From NCBI GenBank assembly GCA_963693315.1, contig OY856186.1:76420042-76484041 (forward strand): a stretch of DNA of 64,000 nucleotides, given 5' to 3'. The notes beneath the pieces were generated by a model. It made no database searches. It saw nothing but the letters and a program-made list of their open reading frames with translations, and was not told where the DNA came from. The stretch comes from Diogma glabrata. Taxonomy: Eukaryota > Arthropoda > Insecta > Diptera > Cylindrotomidae. Within the stretch, counting starts at the first letter, position 1, and each line of letters opens with the position of its first letter. The translations under genes were made by a program, and so were the position numbers. Below are positions 60,206 through 64,000 of the stretch, in pieces.

Positions 60206-60940
60206 TTTTTTTTTTTATTTAGCGTATGGTTTTTTTTGTGACACATTAAAAATTAAACTTAAAATAGGTAGACTCTTCTATGAAATCTACCTAAAACAAA
60301 GCATGGATACACATTAAATGAACTTACATTCAATTTGATTGCGCGTCTTTTAGTAAAAAAGTAAAAAGTAAAATATTTGAACATTGGGCAGTACATTTGA
60401 ATATTAGATGTTTACATCGAGCGAGTCTATCCATGCTACTACATCGGGAGTTGCCAAAAGGATGTCTGAGATGTCGCCATTGTACCGTCGAATTGGATAC
60501 ACAGTTGCAATGTGTTTTATGGTTTATTGTGGAGCGCCACAGTCACACTCAGGGGACTCTGAAATGCCCCACATGTAGAAAGAATCAGCACAACGTCCAT
60601 GATTCGTTCTTATTCGGTTTAGTGTAGTCCAGGTATGACGTGGCAGATCGAAACCAGGTTGGGTAGAAGTCGGGTTAGTAATAGAAAGGCCAGTTGTATT
60701 GATGATGCCAGAAGGTGTCCCAGACATCCAAGATATTAAAATTAGTTGCCAGCAGGCTGCTGGCAGTTTTATGTGGAGGCTTTCTTGACTTCAATCGATA
60801 ACGAGTGTGGTCACCGTTATCTTCGTGCAAGGGTAACGTGATGTTGTTGGTTACCTTTTTATGTTCACGCATGAGAGCATGCGATCGTCTGAGTGCAGGT
60901 GGAGCGATATTGCTTAACACTGTTTGTTCCATTGATTATA
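60206..60940 (-). mobile_element. LINE family B, 3' part
   Basis: On the minus strand the frame at 60932-60675 begins MEQTVLSNIAPPALRRSHAL and contains HTRYRLKSRKPP. After a shift the frame 60727-60524 has GFDLPRHTWTTLNRIRTNHG then SFYMWG.SESPECDCGAPQ. This is the C-terminal region of many LINE ORF2 proteins, with the Cys-rich CxC motif and the LPRxxWxxLNRIRxxHGRC segment. Coding ends with TAA at 60404-60406, then a 3' UTR that recurs at 7385-7644 and a poly-A-like end at about 60206. The RT domain itself is missing through 5' truncation. Confidence 0.85.
60404..60932 (-). pseudogene. C-terminal ORF2 fragment of LINE B
   Basis: Two overlapping minus-strand frames joined by a frameshift near 60690, plus at least one stop after GAPQ near 60524. 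The last codons (…DVVAWI.. LDVNI, stop) agree with the copy at 7.4 kb. The Cys-rich segment is conserved, and its role in these elements is thought to be nucleic acid binding. Confidence 0.8.
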
Positions 60941-61482
60941 ATTACAATAATTTATTTATATAAATTATTGATTTTATTTAAAAATGTATTAGTCATTCAT
61001 CCAGATTTTTCTGCTTCGGCTACTTTAAGTCGAGTTGCCATAAAGATTTTAAAATCGTAATTTGCCGAATGACAAAGAAAATAAATAAGTGATACTGAGC
61101 AAAAAGTGGGAATCGCTGCGAAAATTTACATGTTTGCTTAAATAACTAATAAACTTAACTTAACTTTAATAAAATCGTAAAATTGCCGAATTGGAAAATT
61201 CTTTTCGTAAAAATGCCGAATTTGCCGAATGGGAAAATTCTTGGGAGGGTGTCACAACCCCCAAAACCCCCCTCGGCGTCAGGTCCGACAGGAAGAGAGA
61301 AGGAGGGGGTTCTGAGGAACGAAAAGAAAGCATTTGTTCAATTCATTCGTAAGATAACAGGGAAAAAATCTTAATATTAGAATATTAGAGCAATTCTTCC
61401 AGATTACAGAAATTTTAAAATTTCAATGGGGGGGGGTTTGAACCCGAACAAACCCGTATGTCGCTACGCCACTGTGTTAAAG

Positions 61483-63224
61483 TAAAAGATTACACTAATA
61501 TTACCAAAAATTAAATTTTTTGTCGTAAAGGAAAATCCTTAATAAAAAAGACACGAGACAACGGATATGAATCAAAAGCGCCTAAAGAAAAATTATAATT
61601 TGTTTCATGTTGTTGTTCTTTAATACAAAAAAATGTAAAAACCGAAAAACGTAACAAATATTTATATTCCCATATGATAAGCCGCTTTGTGTATTTTTTA
61701 ATAATTTTGCAAAACTTTTTTTTATTACTTTGAATTTGTGATAAAACTGGCTCGTGTTTATCCACATGTGAGTAATAGAAATTATGTAGAATAATTTTTA
61801 AAAAATTAGAAAAATTAGAAAAACAACCAGATAAAAAATTAATGTATACAAGCATAGCTTTTTCTAATTTTATATATTAGAATTTTTAATTCGACATTTT
61901 GTATATTTTCTCGTAAAAATGGTAATTATTACAAATTGAATTTTAAATCTGAATAAAAAATTTAACGTTAATTTTTGTAAAACGATTATTTTTTTTCTTA
62001 CACTGCGTATTCGGATCTATTTAAAAGTTGACATATATTAAATGTTCGTTTTAGTCATACAAATCGTTACAGTATGACTTTAAGGTAAATCTTATCAATA
62101 GAGTAATTTTCTTTTTCTTTATATTGTATTTTTAGGGTTACATTTTGGACTCGTGACAAATTTTATGAATTTATGAGTTAGGAATGATGAATTTCAAGGC
62201 TAAAAATACATTCGGGTTGAAATTATCTTTGATTTATTGTTTATTAGTCATTGATATTACGTTAATGTCAATGGTTGTTAGAATAATTTATCATCAAATG
62301 GTCGTAAATTGTTTCTAAGAAAAACTTTTACGGTTTGCAATAATAATAGATTTCGTTTTCGCTAAAATGCATGGATTTGATTTGACAAATACTAAACAAA
62401 AGGGGAAAATTCCTAATCGATTTTGTTCCATTATACACATACGACCGGAAGAAAAGAGAACAAAGCGAGAACCAGCTTCACTGAGAATTAACTTACAAAT
62501 ACTAGCGTTACATCTAGAGAACCAAAAATGTTTACTCCAGGTAAAATTTTAATGTAAAAGTGCTATGCAGAAAAATACATTCGTTGTAGGTAACTGTAGG
62601 CTATTTCTTACTGACAAGAGTAAGAATCTTTACGGGTTTAGAGAGTTATAAGATTCAGTTTACAATTTAAATTTGCCTCAACAGAAACTAAATACAAAAT
62701 TGAAATAATGTAACGAAAGGACTAGCTGGCAGTTGAAGGAACCGAACCATCCAGTAAAATAAAAACGAAATGAGATAGACGTCTAAAGTTTTTACTTAGT
62801 TTAGAGAAAATCTTCTACCATATCATAACAAGATATCACAGCATAAAATATAAAGGAAATAAAATATAAAGACAATCGGCATAAAAATTACTAGAGCATC
62901 GAAACCTTTCACAATATTAATCATCTAGGTAGCCAAGATGATTTCATACAAAGATTCAACGTTTACTGCAAAATCTGATACACGTACAAATGAAAGTCAA
63001 TTACAAAAAATTTAGGAGGATCAGAGACTGAAAATATACCATAAACAGTAATAGAACTTTTAGGTTCGCTCCAAATCAAAGTATATCCTGCGAGTTTTAG
63101 TCTAAAACAAGAATATTCATATCTTCTGAAATTATCAAACTATTTACTATTTTATTTCGGTTCCGAGCTTATTTCAGGTCATTATATTAAAATAATCGAT
63201 GTCAACAAACATAAAACCATTTAT
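61483..63224. other. AT-rich interval, no gene seen
   Basis: Random-looking frames only. The 114-codon minus frame 61511-61855 is dominated by F, I, K and N and overlaps another open frame, as expected of A/T-rich DNA. No repeats recognised. Confidence 0.45.
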
Positions 63225-63640
63225 GTAAGCTACAGGTCAGTCAACCAATTTTTAACATATTTTCAGTTAATTGCTTTGTTGCGTCACACAAGCGGTAATA
63301 CATGTTTCTATCTATATAAATAATAAAAATTTGGTTATAAAAAGCTTTCGTCATATAACCTGTAGATATAATATAATACGGTTGTTTAAATTTATAAAAA
63401 GTAGAATGGTTGTCTTTAGTTGAAAAGGAGAATATTTTCTCGTTTGACTAGAATTGTTTATTGAGATGATATTTTATTTTATATTGAGATGCTATGCAGA
63501 AATTTAAATTTTGTCTACGATGAAAAGGATAATCAAAAAGAAACGAGATGGATAATCTAACTATAAATAATCGATTAAATGTTCGATCGACACATTGTGT
63601 AAATTTTAATCAAAAGAAAAGTTTTCAAAATAACAAACAG
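63225..63640 (+). repeat. Dispersed repeat R, copy 3
   Basis: Shares AGTTAATTGCTTTGTTGCGT, then CACACA, TGTAGATATAATATAATACG, GTTTAAATTTATAAAAAGTA, AATTGTTTATTGAGATGATA and CTATAAATAATCGAT with copy 2 (35555-35990), and, inverted, with copy 1 (10012-10310). It is more diverged than the other two and has an about 30-bp insertion near 63425-63455. Confidence 0.65.
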
Positions 63641-64000
63641 TAAAATATCGCTTTTATTTCATGACAATAAGTCTTTTAAGGTAGAAACACAACACCGACG
63701 ATAGCGTCGGACGATAAAAATATTCGTCTACAATTTCGCTGTTGTAACAACAACAAAGACGTTAGCGTGAAAAGCTGTCAAAAATAAAATTGCATAAACT
63801 AAAATACTTTGTTCTTTGTCAGAATGAATTTCACAAATTTCAATTTTAAAAATAACTAATTTTTACTAATAAATAAATAATATTAATTTTTCTACTAATA
63901 ACTAATTTTAAAAATAAAATACAAAATACAAATTATGAAAATATATAAATGAATAAAACCGAACTTTGACCATTAACTGAAAATTCAGTTGACAACTCAA
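63641..64000. other. Terminal AT-rich interval, no gene seen
   Basis: A small GC-richer patch CACCGACGATAGCGTCGG (63694-63711) contains the inverted repeat CCGACG/CGTCGG with a short loop. Nothing else is recognisable before the window ends. Confidence 0.4.

Larger units (their letters stand above)
57646..61482. mobile_element. hAT-type element with 8-bp duplication, loaded with LINE fragments
   Basis: The ends CAGTGGCGTAGC (57654) and, read inward, CAGTGGCGTAGC (61474) form 12-bp TIRs, and both sides carry the direct repeat TGTTAAAG (57646-57653 and 61475-61482). CAG-type termini with an 8-bp target duplication are the definition of hAT transposons. G-runs lie 25-30 bp inside the left end (57683-57690) and about 40 bp inside the right end. 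No hAT transposase was recognised, so it is probably non-autonomous. It contains LINE A (57931-59392), LINE B (60206-60940) and diverged copies of an AT-rich unit containing TATCGAATAATTT/TTTCGAATAATTTTT (57880-57905 and 59400-59510). Confidence 0.85.

Overview
This is an AT-rich (estimated by eye at about 70% A+T), repeat-dense eukaryotic window. Its mobile elements point to an arthropod, most likely an insect: R1-type, jockey-like and RNase H-bearing non-LTR retrotransposons, Ty1/copia and Ty3/gypsy remnants, a probable Penelope-like remnant, tRNA-derived SINEs, hAT/BED and pogo-type pieces, and short palindromic elements. I found no convincing single-copy host gene, no rRNA gene, no functional tRNA and no prokaryotic gene organisation. 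Every recognisable protein fragment comes from a mobile element, and all of them carry stops, frameshifts or deletions. The species cannot be told from the sequence.

Layout. 0-8 kb: a copia solo-LTR-like fragment (305-539), a 37-bp-arm palindrome (1226-1329), about 1 kb of ATAAC pentamers (3747-4744), a possible hAT end and BED finger (5.8-6.2 kb) and a 5'-truncated LINE tail (7385-7644). 8-16 kb: two copies of a tRNA-derived SINE (7838-7935, 10448-10620), one copy of a dispersed repeat here called R, a Penelope-like fragment (12.7-13.3 kb), an inverted fold-back minisatellite (14.94-15.35 kb) and a second SINE family with a clean 10-bp target duplication (15550-15776). 16-22.4 kb is almost featureless. 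22.4-32.1 kb: a 2.54-kb DNA transposon with about 600-bp terminal inverted repeats (TIRs) and an ACAT duplication, a gypsy RT/RNase H fragment, a rearranged copia element, and a 2.05-kb fold-back element. 33.5-39 kb: a LINE with RNase H, a second copy of R, and a nested palindrome with a 42-T run.

40.85-47.45 kb is dominated by a heptamer array: ACCTAAG on this strand, TTAGGTC on the other, i.e. the insect telomere unit TTAGG plus TC. It is split into three blocks by a 1.74-kb inverted-repeat element (42645-44387) and by a 1.5-kb interruption that carries a LINE tail. A 692-bp TIR element (47454-48145) sits at its edge. 49.7-54.6 kb holds a pogo/Tigger scrap, a second pentamer array (AATGT) and a deleted gypsy element with two LTR copies, a primer binding site, and gag, RT and RNase H remnants. 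56.6-61.5 kb has an R1-type RT fragment followed by a 3.82-kb hAT-type element with an 8-bp duplication (TGTTAAAG) that carries two further LINE fragments. A third copy of R lies at 63.2-63.6 kb.

The window reads as a graveyard of nested, mostly truncated elements rather than a set of cooperating genes. The most distinctive items are the interstitial TTAGGTC arrays, the long-TIR and fold-back elements whose families I cannot name securely, and the three-copy repeat R.
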